In this document: positions 14,740-22,528 of the stretch, piece by piece | Layout: the number at the start of each line of letters is the position of its first letter | Position numbering within the stretch: position 1 is the stretch's first letter | Assembly (NCBI RefSeq): GCF_040675535.1 | Contig: NZ_JBFAPC010000066.1 | Coordinates: 1 to 30,258 of the forward strand | DNA length: 30,258 nt | Source of the DNA: Patulibacter sp040675535 | GTDB lineage: Bacteria; Actinomycetota; Thermoleophilia; Solirubrobacterales; Solirubrobacteraceae | Direction of reading: 5' to 3' | Notes under the pieces: model-generated | Told to the model about the DNA's origin: nothing | The model's database searches: none | Seen by the model: only the letters and a program-made list of their open reading frames with translations | Position numbers and translations under genes: made by a program

Positions 14740-16191
14740 TCAACCGGCGTCGGCCGTCGCGCCCCGCTCGCGCCCGTCCCCGGCGACCGCCGCCCGGTCC
14801 CGTGGCCCCCCGTCGCCGGCGCTCGGCGTCGCGTCCCGTGCCCGCCGCGAGTACCGGTCCAGCGCCGAGCGGGCCGGGTCGCCCGCCAGGCCGTGCACCA
14901 CGATCGAGACGACGGTCAGCGCGACCACCGTCCACAGGACGACCGCGGCCTCGCCGTCGGGCAGCGCGCCGGAGGTCACGACGACGCTGGCGTAGAAGAG
15001 CGAGCCGACGCCGCGGACGCCGAAGAACGACACGAACGCGCGGTCGGCGAGCGGCATCGTCGAGCCGATCGTGGCGATCAGGCCCGCCGCCGGCCGGATC
15101 ACGAGGACGACGAGCACGACGAGCGCCCAGCCCGCCGGACCCGGGGTACCGAGCCCGTCGAACGTCAGCATCGACGCTGCGAAGAGGACGACCGCGAGCT
15201 CGCCGAGGCGCTCGAAGACCGACGCGCCGCGGTGCGTCCCCTCCTGCATCGCGTGGTCGCGCTCGTAGCGGCGGAAGGCGATCCCGGCGACGAACGCGGC
15301 GACGAACCCGTAGGCGTCGAGCAGCTCCGTCACGCCGTAGACGCCGAGCACGACCCCGAGGCCGACCCAGGCGTCGAAGTACTCCTGCATGTAGCCGCGG
15401 TCGCGCGCCCGGCGGACGATCGACGCGGCCAGGCGCCCGAGCAGCGCCCCGGCGACCACGCCGCCGACGATCGCCCAGACGACGTCGAACGCCAGCCACG
15501 GGAGCACCCCGCCCTGGTCGCCGCTCTTGGCGACCATGATCCCCGCGATCACGAACGGGTACGCGAGCCCGTCGTTGAACCCGGCCTCGGCGGTCAGCGC
15601 GAAGCTCGTGTCGCGGTCGTCCGGCTCGCCCGGCGGCCCGATCCCGAGGTCCCCGGCCAGCACCGGGTCCGTCGGCGCCACCGCCCCGCCCAGCATCAGC
15701 GCGCCCCCGAGCGACAGGCCCATCGCGCCCCAGCCGAAGAGCGCGACGGCCGCGATGGTCAGCGGCATCGCGATCACCAGCAGCCGCAGCGCGTGCGTCC
15801 ACGCGCGCCAGTGCAGCGTGCGGTCGACGGCCATCCCGGTGCCGAACAACGCGATGATCGCCACGACCTCCGTCAGGTGCTCCAGGACGTCGGCGTCCTG
15901 CACCGGATCGAACGGCGCGCCGCCGACCAGCGGGATCGCCGCGGCCGCCAGCACGCCGAGCGCGAGGTAGACGATGGCCGACGTGAAGGTCCGGCCGCCC
16001 TGGTTGCTGAGCGCGATCGTCGCGACCAGGAGCCCCGCCCCGGCGAGCACGAAGATCAGGACCTCCGGGTGGCTGCCGGGATGGAAGCCCGGGGAGGTCC
16101 CGAGCGGGACGACGGCGGACGGCGGGGCGAAGGCGGGGAGCACCGCGGCCCCAGCTACCCGCCGGACGTCCCCCGCACGCCGCGAGGACAC
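14740..16191 (-). CDS. CPA1-type Na+/H+ antiporter
   Basis: About 483 residues with 12-13 predicted membrane segments and a charged C-terminal tail (~50 residues, rich in Arg, Asp and Gly). The NhaP/CPA1 core is clear: GGAVAPTDPVLAGDLGIG and the ion-binding Asn-Asp pair in AEAGFNDGLAYPFVIAG, then AFVAGIAFRRYERDH, and RAFVSFFGVRGVGSLFY. It exchanges cytoplasmic Na+ (or K+) for H+ and would complement the Trk potassium system 2 kb away. The start is uncertain: GTG 16189-16191 gives a longer N-terminus, and a GTG about 50 bases further in would also precede the first helix (EVLIFVLAGAGLLVATIALS). It diverges from the NAD synthetase-like gene with a gap of 44 bases. Confidence 0.88.
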   Translation of the reverse strand: MSSRRAGDVRRVAGAAVLPAFAPPSAVVPLGTSPGFHPGSHPEVLIFVLAGAGLLVATIALSNQGGRTFTSAIVYLALGVLAAAAIPLVGGAPFDPVQDADVLEHLTEVVAIIALFGTGMAVDRTLHWRAWTHALRLLVIAMPLTIAAVALFGWGAMGLSLGGALMLGGAVAPTDPVLAGDLGIGPPGEPDDRDTSFALTAEAGFNDGLAYPFVIAGIMVAKSGDQGGVLPWLAFDVVWAIVGGVVAGALLGRLAASIVRRARDRGYMQEYFDAWVGLGVVLGVYGVTELLDAYGFVAAFVAGIAFRRYERDHAMQEGTHRGASVFERLGELAVVLFAASMLTFDGLGTPGPAGWALVVLVVLVIRPAAGLIATIGSTMPLADRAFVSFFGVRGVGSLFYASVVVTSGALPDGEAAVVLWTVVALTVVSIVVHGLAGDPARSALDRYSRRARDATPSAGDGGPRDRAAVAGDGRERGATADAG

Positions 16192-16223
16192 CGGACCGGA
16201 GCGCGCCGCAGCCGCGTCTGGCC

Positions 16224-16229
16224 TACGGT
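16224..16229 (+). promoter_or_regulatory. -10 box TACGGT, probable leaderless promoter
   Basis: TACGGT fits TANNNT and ends six bases before GTG 16236, matching the arrangement at 787-799 and 18094-18106. The intervening bases are all C or G and a Shine-Dalgarno role is unlikely. Confidence 0.4.
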
Positions 16230-16235
16230 CGGGGG

Positions 16236-18044
16236 GTGAGCGCGCTCCGCCTCGGCCTCCTCCAGTTCCACCCCGTCGTGGGCGACATCCAGGGCAACCG
16301 CGACCGGATCGCGGAGATGCTGCACCGGGCCGCGGAGCGCGGCGCCGAGCTCGCGATCTGCGGTGAGCTGGCCCTCTGCGGCTACCCGCCCCAGAGCCTG
16401 ATCGTGGACGAGGGGATGCTGCAGGAGGCCCAGCGCGCGCTCGAGTCGCTGGCCGACGACCTGCCGCCCGGGCTCGTCGCGCTGATCGGCGCCCCGCACC
16501 CGACCCCCGACCGCCGCGGCGTCCAGAACGCGGCGGCGGTGCTGACGCGCGGCGGCGTCGTCGGCTGGGCCGACAAGCAGCACCTGCCGACGTACGCCGC
16601 GTTCGACGAGGGTCGCTACTTCGTCCCCGCGCACCACTCGTTCGTGGCGGAGCTCCCGAAGGCGCGGGTCGGCGTGATGATCTGCGCCGACCTCTGGGAG
16701 CCCGAGCCGTCCGCCGCGTGCGCCGCCGCGGGCGTCGACCTGCTCGTCGCGCTCAACGCGTCGCCGTACTCGCCGGGGATGCAGCGCCGGCGCGAGGCCA
16801 CGACGATCGCCCGCGCCCTGGAGCACACCGTGCCGGTGGCGTACGTCAACCTCGTCGGCGGCCAGGACGGGCTCGTCTTCGACGGCGGCTCGCACCTGAC
16901 CGACCACGCCGGCGCGATCGTCTCCCGCGGCCCCGCGCTGGAGGAGGCCGTCGTGATCTGCGACGTCGACCTCGCCTGGTCGCGCCGCTCCGCCCGCTCG
17001 GAGCCCCACCGCCGCGCGGCCCAGCGGCCCGCCCCCGGCGCCGTCCACGTGCTGCCGGTCCAGACCGGCGCGGACCCGCGCGAGCACCCGGCGCGCGACG
17101 GCGAGCCCGCCGACGGGGTCGCGCCGTGGCCGGGCCCGGAGGACCACCGCTGGCGCGCCGTCTGCACCGCGCTGCGGGACTTCACGTCCGGCCTGCGGAT
17201 CGAGCGCGTCCTCGTCGGGCTCGACGGGACGCTCGGCGCCGGCCTGACCGCGCTGGCCGCCGCCGAGGCCCTGGGCCCCGAGCGCGTCGTCCTCGTCGAC
17301 ACGCTCCCGGAGTCCGTGGCCGCCGACGACGACCGGCGCGCGTGGGCCGACGCCGTCGTCCGCGGCGGCGGCTTCGTCCCCGCCACGGGCGCCGGTGCGG
17401 AGGACGGCGGCATGCCGATCCCGCTGACGCTCGTCCACGTCGCCGCGCCGGACCCCGGTGCGGAGCCCGGCGACACGTCCGCCGACGCCCTGCCGCTGGA
17501 GCAGGTCGTCCCCGACGAGGACCCGGCCGTCCGCCTGATCGCCAGCCGCACCACGCTGCTGGGCCTCGAGCTCGCCGCCGACGCCCACGAGGCGCTGCTG
17601 CTGTCGTCCGCGGACCGCACCATGCGCGCCCTGGGCGGCGGCTGGCCGCACGAGCTCGCCGGCGGCTTCGCCCCGATCGGCGACCTGACCCGCGGCTGGC
17701 TCGTCCGGATCGCCTGGTGGCTGGCCGCCCGCGAGGAGGGCGCCGTCGTCGCGCCCGCCGGCGTGCTGGAGCGCGCCGCCGAGACGATCGGCGGGCCCGT
17801 CCCGCTGCACGAGCCGTGCGCCGTGCTCGACCGGGTCGTCGAGGGCTACATCGACGCGAACCACCCCACCGAGGTCATCGTGGAGCGCGAGGGCCTGCCC
17901 GCCGAGATGGTGCTCGCACTGGCCGACCGGATCGACCGCGCCGAGCTCACCCGGCGGTCCCAGCCGATCGCGCCGCGGATGTCCGGCCGCGCCCTCTCGG
18001 ACGACCGCCGCATCCCCGTCGTCTGGCGCCGCGGCTGGCCGTGA
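16236..18044 (+). CDS. Glutamine-dependent NAD+ synthetase homologue with degenerate synthetase site
   Basis: 602 residues. The N-terminal nitrilase/glutaminase domain (1-~270) keeps its catalytic triad: Glu44 in CGELALCGYPP, Lys114 in WADKQHLPTYAAFDEGRYF, Cys150 in VGVMICADLWEP. The C-terminal half has the length and layout of an NAD+ synthetase domain, including ELAGGFAPIGDL and the terminal region with PAEMV, but its ATP-pyrophosphatase loop is lost. The family's SGGxDS is replaced by DGTLGA (330-335) inside LVGLDGTLGAGLTALAAAEA, and the usual TTGNKSE region reads LLSSADRT (~455-462). On family knowledge the enzyme should not adenylate nicotinic-acid adenine dinucleotide. It may be a glutaminase/amidase-type protein, a regulator, or an enzyme with a new substrate. 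The frame is clean, so it is not a decaying gene. A small membrane protein follows 60 bases on. Confidence 0.85.
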   Translation: MSALRLGLLQFHPVVGDIQGNRDRIAEMLHRAAERGAELAICGELALCGYPPQSLIVDEGMLQEAQRALESLADDLPPGLVALIGAPHPTPDRRGVQNAAAVLTRGGVVGWADKQHLPTYAAFDEGRYFVPAHHSFVAELPKARVGVMICADLWEPEPSAACAAAGVDLLVALNASPYSPGMQRRREATTIARALEHTVPVAYVNLVGGQDGLVFDGGSHLTDHAGAIVSRGPALEEAVVICDVDLAWSRRSARSEPHRRAAQRPAPGAVHVLPVQTGADPREHPARDGEPADGVAPWPGPEDHRWRAVCTALRDFTSGLRIERVLVGLDGTLGAGLTALAAAEALGPERVVLVDTLPESVAADDDRRAWADAVVRGGGFVPATGAGAEDGGMPIPLTLVHVAAPDPGAEPGDTSADALPLEQVVPDEDPAVRLIASRTTLLGLELAADAHEALLLSSADRTMRALGGGWPHELAGGFAPIGDLTRGWLVRIAWWLAAREEGAVVAPAGVLERAAETIGGPVPLHEPCAVLDRVVEGYIDANHPTEVIVEREGLPAEMVLALADRIDRAELTRRSQPIAPRMSGRALSDDRRIPVVWRRGWP

Positions 18045-18093
18045 GCGCCCGCAGCGTCGGGACGTGACGGTGTCCACGGCGGCCCGGGCGGGG

Positions 18094-18099
18094 TAGTGT
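18094..18099 (+). promoter_or_regulatory. -10 box TAGTGT, probable leaderless promoter
   Basis: TAGTGT (TANNNT) ends six bases before ATG 18106 and no ribosome binding site is seen. The 61-base gap after the previous gene allows its own promoter. Confidence 0.4.
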
Positions 18100-18105
18100 C
18101 GGTCC

Positions 18106-18318
18106 ATGAGCCCGAAGCTCCCGTCCGGATTCGGACGCCCGCACGACTACGGCCCCAAGGGCGGTCAGGCGGTCCTCTTCTACGTCGGCATCGCCGTCGT
18201 CTTCCTCGTGACCGGCGCCGGCATGCGCGAGAACAACATCCTCCTGATCGCCATCGGGGTCGTCCTCGCGCTCATGCTCGCCCGCAAGGTGAAGGTCTGG
18301 TACACCCCGCGGAAGTGA
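18106..18318 (+). CDS. Small two-helix membrane protein
   Basis: 70 residues. A polar, Gly/Pro-containing N-terminus (~22 residues) precedes two hydrophobic helices, VLFYVGIAVVFLVTGAGM (~23-40) and NNILLIAIGVVLALMLARK (~43-61), with a basic C-terminus (KVKVWYTPRK). Both ends should face the cytoplasm by the positive-inside rule. No family was recognised; small proteins like this are common in actinobacteria. A hairpin follows directly. Confidence 0.7.
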   Translation: MSPKLPSGFGRPHDYGPKGGQAVLFYVGIAVVFLVTGAGMRENNILLIAIGVVLALMLARKVKVWYTPRK

Positions 18319-18320
18319 CC

Positions 18321-18348
18321 GCGGCGGGTCCGCGTGGCGCCCCGCCGC
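18321..18348 (+). terminator. Hairpin after the small membrane protein gene
   Basis: GCGGCGGG (18321-18328) pairs with CCCGCCGC (18341-18348) around a 12-base loop, directly after the stop codon. Confidence 0.5.
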
Positions 18349-18406
18349 TCGCGACCGATCCGGCCCACCGCCCCCGCCGAGGTCCGCATCAGGCATCCTC
18401 GTCCCG

Positions 18407-19747
18407 ATGCGCGCACTGATCGCCGGGGCCGGGGAGGTCGGCTGGTACCTCGCCGGCCGGCTGGCGCGAGAGGGCCACGAGGTCGTGGTCCTCGATCTGG
18501 ACCGCGAGCTCCTGCTGCACCGCTCCCGGGCCGGGATCGACGTCCGGGTGGAGCGCGCCGACGCCTCCTCGCCGAAGGACCTGATCGAGCACGAGGCCGG
18601 GAAGGCAGACCTCTTCGTGGCCGTCACCTCGATCGACGCGATCAACCTCGTCGCCTGCCTGCACGCCAAGGCGCAGGGCGCGTCGCGCACCATGGCCCGC
18701 GTGCGCGACGCCGACTACTACCCGGCGGGCGAGGACACCGCGCTCGGCACGCTCGGCATCGACGTCCTCGTCTCGCCCGAGCTGGCGGCCGTCGGCGACA
18801 TCGAGTCGGCGCTCCGCGTGCGGGGCGCCGTCCGCGTCGAGCAGTTCGCCGACGACCACCTCGCGATCGCCGAGTGCATGGTGACCGAGAACTCCCCGGC
18901 CGCCCGCCGCTCCGTCGTCACCCGCCCGCACGCGACGCACTCGAAGATCGGCGCGCTGCTGCGCGACGGCCGCGTCCACCTCGTCAACAAGGACTCCACG
19001 CCGCTGCCCGGCGACCACGTCGTGCTCGCCTGCGCCCGCGAGGAGCTCCGCGAGGCGTGCCGCGAGATCGACCCCGACGCCCGCAGCGTCCACCGCGTCG
19101 CGATCTTCGGCGCCGGCCAGATCGGCGTCGCCCTGGCCGCGCGCCTGGCGCACCTGGGCCGCGAGGTCGTCGTCCTGGAGCCCGACGAGCGCCGCGCCCG
19201 CGACGCCGCCGAGGTCCTCGAAGACCGCTCGATCGAGGTCCTGTGGGAGGAGGGCGCGTCCGAGTCCGCGCTGCGCGAGGCCGGCGTCGACAGCTGCGAC
19301 GCGTTCGTCTCCTGCGCCGACGACGACCGCGCCACGCTCCTGGCCTGCACCCACGCCGACCGCCTCGACATCGGCCTCGTGCTCGCGGTGCTCTCGCGCG
19401 AGGAGTTCGCGCCGCTGGCCGAGGCGCTCGGCGTCGACGGGATCATCGCGCCGCGCCTGGCCGCCGCCGAGCGCATCCTCCGGACCTCGCGCGGGACGGG
19501 CGCCCGGAAGAGCACGCTGATCGTCGACGGGCTCGAGGCGCTGGAGTACCGGATGGCGCCCGGCAACCCGCTGTGCGGCAAGCCGATCGCGGCGTCGCTG
19601 CCCCACGACACCGCGCTGACCGCCATCGTCCGCGACGGCAAGGTGCTGTTCCCGAGCGAGATCCGGCGCTACGAGCCGGGCGACGTCGCGCTGGTCCTGG
19701 CGACCGGCAACGGCGCCCAGAAGCTCGGGGCGGTGCTCGACCGGTGA
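18407..19747 (+). CDS. trkA: Trk potassium uptake regulatory protein TrkA
   Basis: 446 residues with the duplicated RCK architecture of long TrkA. RCK-N 1 starts MRALIAGAGEVGWYLAGRLA (GxGxxG for NAD(H)) and ends in D-rich HEVVVLDLDREL. RCK-C 1 covers ~150-220. RCK-N 2 has VAIFGAGQIGVALAARLA at ~230-245, with EVVVLEPDERRA. RCK-C 2 is at ~370-446. It is the cytoplasmic ring that gates TrkH in response to nucleotides. A CATCCT box seven bases before ATG 18407 could be the -10 of a leaderless transcript. Its TGA overlaps the trkH GTG by four bases. Confidence 0.94.
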   Translation: MRALIAGAGEVGWYLAGRLAREGHEVVVLDLDRELLLHRSRAGIDVRVERADASSPKDLIEHEAGKADLFVAVTSIDAINLVACLHAKAQGASRTMARVRDADYYPAGEDTALGTLGIDVLVSPELAAVGDIESALRVRGAVRVEQFADDHLAIAECMVTENSPAARRSVVTRPHATHSKIGALLRDGRVHLVNKDSTPLPGDHVVLACAREELREACREIDPDARSVHRVAIFGAGQIGVALAARLAHLGREVVVLEPDERRARDAAEVLEDRSIEVLWEEGASESALREAGVDSCDAFVSCADDDRATLLACTHADRLDIGLVLAVLSREEFAPLAEALGVDGIIAPRLAAAERILRTSRGTGARKSTLIVDGLEALEYRMAPGNPLCGKPIAASLPHDTALTAIVRDGKVLFPSEIRRYEPGDVALVLATGNGAQKLGAVLDR

Positions 19748-21261
19748 GCGCCTCCGACGCCGGGATCCGGGACGGGCCGCTGTTCCGGCTCCGCCGCCCG
19801 CGGCCCCTGCGCATCGGCGCCCGGATCGGCCCGCTGACGCGCCGCGCACTGACCGCCGGCGCGATCGCGCTCGCCGTCGCGTCGCTGGTCTGCACGATCA
19901 CCGCCGCGGTCTCGGACCAGCGCGCGATCGCGGCGTTCGGCGTGTCGACCGGGCTGGCGACGGTCCTCGCCCTCCTCCTGCGGCTGACCTGGGTCGGCCG
20001 GCCGATGCCGTCGCCGACCGGCCGGGACGGCCTGATGGCCGCCGGGCTGACGTGGCTGGCGGCGAGCCTGTTCGCGGCGATCCCGCTGCTGCTCAGCGGC
20101 TCGTTCCCGCGCGTGGCCGACGCGATCTTCGAGGGCACCAGCGGCATCACGACGACGGGCGCCACCGCGCTGGTCGACGTCGACCACCAGCCCTACGCCG
20201 TCCTGCTCTGGCGCTCGCTGACCCACTGGATCGGGGGCATCGGCATCGTCGTCCTGCTCGTGGCGATCGCCCCGGCCGCCGGCGGCGCCGCCCGCCGCGT
20301 CCTGCTGGGCGAGACCAGCCGCGCGCAGGAGGAGACGGTCGCGCCGCAGATGCGCGACACCGCCCGGATCACGGCGCTGATCTACCTGACGGTCACCGGC
20401 ATCGCCCTGCTGACGCTGCTGGCCGTCGGCCTGTCGCCGTGGGAGGCCGTCAACCACGCGATGTCGGTGGCGTCGACCGGCGGCTTCTCGACGCGGACCG
20501 CGTCGGCGGGCGGCTTCGACTCCACACCGGTCGAGATCGCGCTGACGGTGCTGATGCTCGCCTCCGGCGTCTCGTACGTGATCTGGTGGCGCCTGGTCAC
20601 CGGCCGCGGGCTCGGGGTCCACCGGGTCGAGCTGCGCTCCTACGTGCTCTTCGTGGTCGGCATCGGCGTCCTGCTGGCGATCGGCGCGCGCGGCAGCGAG
20701 GCGCCGGGAAACGTCTTCGACGGGATCTTCACCGCCGCGTCGATCACGACCGGCACCGGCTTCACGACCGCCGACCCCGACCGCTGGGGCGAGGAGGCCC
20801 GCCTGCTCGTGCTGCTGGCGACGGCGTCCGGCGCGATGGTCGGGTCGACCACCGGCGGCTTCAAGGTCCGCCGCTGGCTGACGATCTTCGGCGGCATCCG
20901 CGCCGAGATCCAGCGCCAGATCGCGCCGCAGCGGATCGTCGTCGTGCGGATCGGCAAGAAGCCCGTCACCGACGACGCGGTGCGCGCCGCCTTCGGCTTC
21001 ATGGCCGTCGCGTTCGTGGCGCTGACGCTCGGGACCGCGCTGCTGGCCGCCTGCGGCTTCGACCTGCTGTCGTCGTTCTCCGGCTCGCTGGCGTGCCTCT
21101 TCAACGTCGGGCCGGCGCTCGGGCAGCTCGGCGGCCTGGAGTCCTACTCCGAGGTCCCCGACGGCGGACTGCTCGGCCTGAGCTTCCTGATGCTGCTCGG
21201 CCGCCTCGAGCTGTTCACGATCCTGGCGCTGTTCACGCGCGGGCTCTGGCGCGCGCGCTGA
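19744..21261 (+). CDS. trkH: Trk potassium uptake channel TrkH
   Basis: 505-residue K+ translocating subunit with the four pore repeats of the Trk/Ktr/HKT superfamily. The filter segments are recognisable as EGTSGITTTGATAL, MSVASTGGFSTRT, TAASITTGTGFTTADPDRW and NVGPALGQLGG. GSTTGGFKVRR and the final LMLLGRLELFTILALFTR are also conserved. Together with TrkA it imports K+. The GTG at 19744-19746 overlapping the trkA stop is the natural start. The cytoplasmic N-terminus is ~30 residues and basic. Confidence 0.94.
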   Translation: MSASDAGIRDGPLFRLRRPRPLRIGARIGPLTRRALTAGAIALAVASLVCTITAAVSDQRAIAAFGVSTGLATVLALLLRLTWVGRPMPSPTGRDGLMAAGLTWLAASLFAAIPLLLSGSFPRVADAIFEGTSGITTTGATALVDVDHQPYAVLLWRSLTHWIGGIGIVVLLVAIAPAAGGAARRVLLGETSRAQEETVAPQMRDTARITALIYLTVTGIALLTLLAVGLSPWEAVNHAMSVASTGGFSTRTASAGGFDSTPVEIALTVLMLASGVSYVIWWRLVTGRGLGVHRVELRSYVLFVVGIGVLLAIGARGSEAPGNVFDGIFTAASITTGTGFTTADPDRWGEEARLLVLLATASGAMVGSTTGGFKVRRWLTIFGGIRAEIQRQIAPQRIVVVRIGKKPVTDDAVRAAFGFMAVAFVALTLGTALLAACGFDLLSSFSGSLACLFNVGPALGQLGGLESYSEVPDGGLLGLSFLMLLGRLELFTILALFTRGLWRAR

Positions 21262-21303
21262 CCCCGCCGCCGGTCGCGGCCGGCCCGAGTCGGTGGTTCC
21301 GCC

Positions 21304-22350
21304 TCAGCCGGCCGTCGGCGCGACGAACCGCACGACGCCCGCGTCGTCGGGCGGCAGCGTCTCCACGAGCCCGTCCGCGCGCAGCAGCCCGAGGCCGCCG
21401 AGCACGCTGCTGAGCAGCACGTGGGCGAGCGTGGCGGGGGCCTGCGGCCAGATCTCCGTGGCGAGGCCGGCGGCGGTGAACGGCTCCGCGCCGGCCCGGC
21501 GCAGCAGGCCCTCCGCGTCGCTGCGCTGGCGCTCCAGGTGGCTCACGACGACCGCGGCGGGGTCCGCGAACGCGCCGCCGTGGCCCGGCAGGACGAGGTC
21601 GACGGGCAGCGGGCGGGTCGCCCGCAACGACTCGCGGTAGCGCACGGTCACCGCGACGTCGTCGACCTCGGGGACGTACGGCCGGGCGCCGTCGCCGGCC
21701 GGCAGCGGGCGGTCGCGCACCGGCACGGACGGCACCGCGCGCAGCAGGTGGTCGCCGCCGAGCAGCATGCGGCGCTCGGCGTCGACGAGCAGGACGTCCG
21801 TCTCGCTGTGGCCGGGGCGGTGCAGGACCTCGAGCGTGCGGTCGCGCAGCGTCAGGCGCGAGCCCGCGGCCAACGGCACCGTGACCGTCGCGGCCTCGCC
21901 GACGCGGTGGAACGCCGCCCAGCCGGCCGTGTTGCCGGCGACCGCCTCGTCCGTGGCGCCGTGGCGGCGCAGCAGGTCCGCCATGAAGGCGCGGTCGAGT
22001 GCCGCCTCGGCCTCGAAGTCGCCGAGGTACGGGCCGATCGAACCGAACGCCGCGACGTCGGCGCCCGACCGCCGGACCACCTCGGCGACGAGGCCCAGGT
22101 GGTCGGTGTGCTGGTGGGTGAGGACGACGAGGCCGACGTCCTCGACCCGGCGGCCGATCGCGCGGAAGCCCGCGTCGAGGGCCTCGATCGCCCCCGGGCC
22201 GCGGGTCCCGGCGTCCACGAGCGTCAGCGGATCGTCGTCGACGATCCAGGCGTTGACGCGCCCCATCTCGTTGGCCGCCGACAGCGACACGCGGTGCAGC
22301 GCGGCGTCGCGCAGGCGGCTGGTGATCGCCTCGTCGGAGGACCCGGACAT
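21304..22350 (-). CDS. Metallo-beta-lactamase-fold hydrolase
   Basis: 348 residues. The MBL fold carries the zinc ligands HQHTDH in LVVLTHQHTDHLGLV, the His of LHRPGHSETDVLLVD, the Asp of MLLGGDHLL and the His of DLVLPGHGG; these are the standard motifs of a two-metal hydrolase. A ~60-residue C-terminal helical domain (SHLERQRSDAEGLLRRAGAE...) fits the winged-helix-like tail of the LACTB2/hydroxyacylglutathione hydrolase-type branch. The substrate cannot be read from sequence; thioesters or other activated esters are likely. ATG 22348-22350 is the first start after a noncoding gap. The 3' end is 42 bases from the convergent trkH stop. Confidence 0.88.
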   Translation of the reverse strand: MSGSSDEAITSRLRDAALHRVSLSAANEMGRVNAWIVDDDPLTLVDAGTRGPGAIEALDAGFRAIGRRVEDVGLVVLTHQHTDHLGLVAEVVRRSGADVAAFGSIGPYLGDFEAEAALDRAFMADLLRRHGATDEAVAGNTAGWAAFHRVGEAATVTVPLAAGSRLTLRDRTLEVLHRPGHSETDVLLVDAERRMLLGGDHLLRAVPSVPVRDRPLPAGDGARPYVPEVDDVAVTVRYRESLRATRPLPVDLVLPGHGGAFADPAAVVVSHLERQRSDAEGLLRRAGAEPFTAAGLATEIWPQAPATLAHVLLSSVLGGLGLLRADGLVETLPPDDAGVVRFVAPTAG

Positions 22351-22453
22351 CGGTCCCAGTGTCCCAGCCCGGCGACCCTCGCGCGGGACGCCTACCGGGC
22401 CCGGCCGACCGGGCTCAGGACCACTCATACGCATGGTCGATCCGTCCGGAAGG

Positions 22454-22502
22454 GACGTGGTCGTGATTCCCTCGGTCCCGCCGAGGAACGGTCGACCACG
22501 TC
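22454..22502 (-). terminator. Hairpin between MFS and MBL genes
   Basis: GACGTGGTCG (22454-22463) and CGACCACGTC (22493-22502) enclose a second hairpin CTCGG/CCGAG (22471-22475, 22481-22485). It lies 27 bases beyond the MFS stop. The rest of 22351-22528 shows no gene. Confidence 0.55.
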
Positions 22503-22528
22503 CGGTCAAACCCGGACGACCATCGATA

